From contig DCWN01000042.1 of the NCBI GenBank assembly GCA_002328835.1, positions 1 to 64,000 on the forward strand: a stretch of DNA of 64,000 nucleotides, given 5' to 3'. The notes beneath the pieces were generated by a model. It ran no database searches. It was not told where the DNA came from and saw nothing but the letters and a program-made list of their open reading frames with translations. This DNA comes from Acidobacteria bacterium UBA2161 (GTDB lineage: Bacteria > Acidobacteriota > Vicinamibacteria > Vicinamibacterales > UBA823). The position numbers were made by a program, and so were the translations under genes. Position 1 is the stretch's first letter. Each line of letters starts with the position of its first letter. This document shows, piece after piece, positions 62,919-64,000 of the stretch.

Positions 62919-63359
62919 GTGATGGGGTATCCCGAGTTCATGATCGCGCCGATGCGCGAGGAACTGACCCGGTTGGGCGTGCGGGAACTGCGGACGCCCG
63001 CCGATGTTGATTCCATCGTCCGAGACACGGACGGCACGGTGATGGTCGTCGTCAACTCCGTCTGTGGGTGCGCGGCGGGCAAGGCCCGGCCGGGCGTGGC
63101 CCTCGCCCTCCAGCACTCGACCACACCCGACGTCGTGGCGACCGTGTTCGCGGGCGCGGATACCGAAGCGACCGAACAGGCGCGGGCGCTGTTTGCCGGA
63201 TATCCGCCGTCGTCACCGGCGATCGGTCTGCTGCGGAAGGGCCAATTGGTTTACATGATGGAACGTCACCAGATCGAAGGCCAGGAAGCCCCCGCCATCG
63301 CGCGTCAGTTGATCGACGCGTTTGACGAGCATTGTTCGAAGGCCGCAGTCGACGGATAG
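62919..63359 (+). CDS. BrxA/BrxB family bacilliredoxin
   Basis: 146 aa thioredoxin fold (DUF1094/YphP). The active site is CGC in NSVCGCAAGKARPG near residue 50, with VMVVVNSVCGC before and GLLRKGQLVYMMERHQIEG near 103. In Bacillus, BrxA/BrxB remove bacillithiol from proteins; use of bacillithiol here is not established. AAGGAG 6 nt before GTG 62919 (or 9 nt before ATG 62922). Confidence 0.9.
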   Translation: MMGYPEFMIAPMREELTRLGVRELRTPADVDSIVRDTDGTVMVVVNSVCGCAAGKARPGVALALQHSTTPDVVATVFAGADTEATEQARALFAGYPPSSPAIGLLRKGQLVYMMERHQIEGQEAPAIARQLIDAFDEHCSKAAVDG

Positions 63360-63380
63360 CGGCCCTTCCAAGCACGGGGC

Positions 63381-63411
63381 ACGACAGGCGGTGCGCGGCG
63401 CCGCCTGTCGT
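63381..63411. terminator. bidirectional hairpin between bacilliredoxin and hemH
   Basis: ACGACAGGCGG (63381-63391) pairs perfectly with CCGCCTGTCGT (63401-63411), 11 bp with a 9-nt GC loop, between convergent genes. Neither strand has a T run, so it may be a terminator aided by Rho or an mRNA end stabiliser. Confidence 0.55.
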
Positions 63412-63425
63412 CTGTACGGGCGAGG

Positions 63426-64000
63426 TCAGACGGCCGGGGGCAGGAGGGCCAGCGGAACGCGATGAGCGTGGCGCTCGAGGGTGGCACGCACCACGTCGGC
63501 CATGCCATCGAGAAAGCGGGGGGCGTCGTTGACGGCGGCCGCGCGCACCACGGAAAGGCCGATCTCGCTGCACAGCCCAACCGCCTCCACGTCGAGGTCG
63601 TAGAGCACCTCGACATGATCGGCAACGAAGCCGATCGGGCAGAGGATCGCCGCCTCGAGGCCGGTGGTGCGGGCGTCGCGAAGGTAGTCGCAGACGTCGG
63701 GTTCGAGCCAGGGATCGCCGGGTCGGCCGCTCCGGCTCTGATACACCAACGCCCAGTCCCGACCTTTGACCCGTTGGGCCACGGCCGCACACGACTCGCC
63801 GAGCTGGGCTTCGTAGAGGCTGTTTTGTGCCATCTCCTGTGGGATGCTGTGGGCCGTGAAGACGAGTCGGGCACGAGGGCGCAGGTGTTCGGGTAATCCG
63901 CCCTCCGCCGCCCGAATGCGATCGGCCAGCGTCTCCACGAAGCCGGGATGGGTATGCCAGGGCCCGACGTAGGTGACCTTCACATCGACATCGCCACGCT
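63426..64000 (-). CDS. hemH: ferrochelatase, 3' part, cut by window end
   Basis: About 191 codons visible; the 5' part lies beyond 64000 and the frame is open to the edge. Motifs: VTYVGPWHTHPGFVETLADRI, ARLVFTAHSIPQEMAQ (catalytic His), WALVYQSRSGRPGDPWLEPDV, and IGFVADHVEVLYDLDVEA with Glu. Inserts iron into a porphyrin (proto- or coproporphyrin). The last residues are unremarkable. Confidence 0.93.
   Translation of the reverse strand, partial: RGDVDVKVTYVGPWHTHPGFVETLADRIRAAEGGLPEHLRPRARLVFTAHSIPQEMAQNSLYEAQLGESCAAVAQRVKGRDWALVYQSRSGRPGDPWLEPDVCDYLRDARTTGLEAAILCPIGFVADHVEVLYDLDVEAVGLCSEIGLSVVRAAAVNDAPRFLDGMADVVRATLERHAHRVPLALLPPAV

Overview
The window is GC-rich, gene-dense DNA from one bacterial chromosome. 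I see no plasmid, phage or IS module, only the decayed remnant of one integrase. The mix of families suggests a diderm (outer membrane) member of Acidobacteriota, probably near Vicinamibacteria: a BamD lipoprotein, RNase J together with Rho, a SpoIVB-type S55 peptidase and a fused SpmA/SpmB without other sporulation genes, bactofilin, AmrS, and HspR controlling a cbpA-clpB pair. The placement is inferred from gene content and was not tested by alignment.

Layout. 1-2000: a cut tRNA-Pro, a DUF218 protein, bactofilin, and an integrase remnant abutting tRNA-Gly(CCC). 2-5 kb: phosphohexomutase and nucleotide-sugar pyrophosphorylase (- strand) opposite pgsA. 5.2-13.7 kb: a ten-gene - strand run, aroC-def-fmt-rsmB-PASTA-rpe-thioesterase-epimerase-bamD-hypothetical, mostly joined by ATGA-type overlaps. 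13.8-23 kb: a sigma-54 activator, SpmAB, a TPR protein, an ECF sigma/anti-sigma pair, and a coupled beta-propeller/S55 peptidase pair. 23.1-33.4 kb: an 11-gene aromatic amino acid operon, aroDE-trpEGDCFBA-aroF-tyrA, followed directly by a JAMM peptidase, pepA and a small membrane protein. 35.6-43.9 kb (- strand): lexA, DUF3467, nth, rsmA, rnj, ftsK and a cell-wall amidase. 44-51.7 kb (+ strand): a PfkB kinase, a secreted protein, recG, rsmD, coaD, an aminotransferase and a GlcD-type oxidase. 51.7-64 kb: amrS and a GT39 glycosyltransferase, rho, a CDGSH protein, hspR-cbpA-clpB, an NSS transporter with a MetS-like small subunit, a molybdopterin oxidoreductase, a bacilliredoxin, and a hemH cut by the window end.

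The most striking element is the control region of the aromatic operon. A consensus promoter (TTGACA, 17 bp, TATCGT) is followed by a well-placed Shine-Dalgarno and a 43-codon leader peptide with eight consecutive aromatic codons (Tyr-Trp-Trp-Trp-Phe-Phe-Tyr-Phe). Next come mutually exclusive antiterminator and terminator hairpins ending in seven T. This has every part of a ribosome-stalling attenuator. Unusually, the leader reads Trp, Phe and Tyr together, and the operon it controls feeds all three pathways.

A second genome-wide signal is a set of genes whose -10 hexamer ends exactly 6 nt before the start codon (pepA, amrS, GT39, TPR protein, molybdopterin oxidase; pfkB and aroC at 8-9 nt). 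These look like leaderless transcripts. Other regulatory reads are a textbook ECF autoregulatory promoter, a consensus promoter with an operator-like repeat before hspR, a C-rich and G-poor rho leader, and a structured RNase J 5' UTR.
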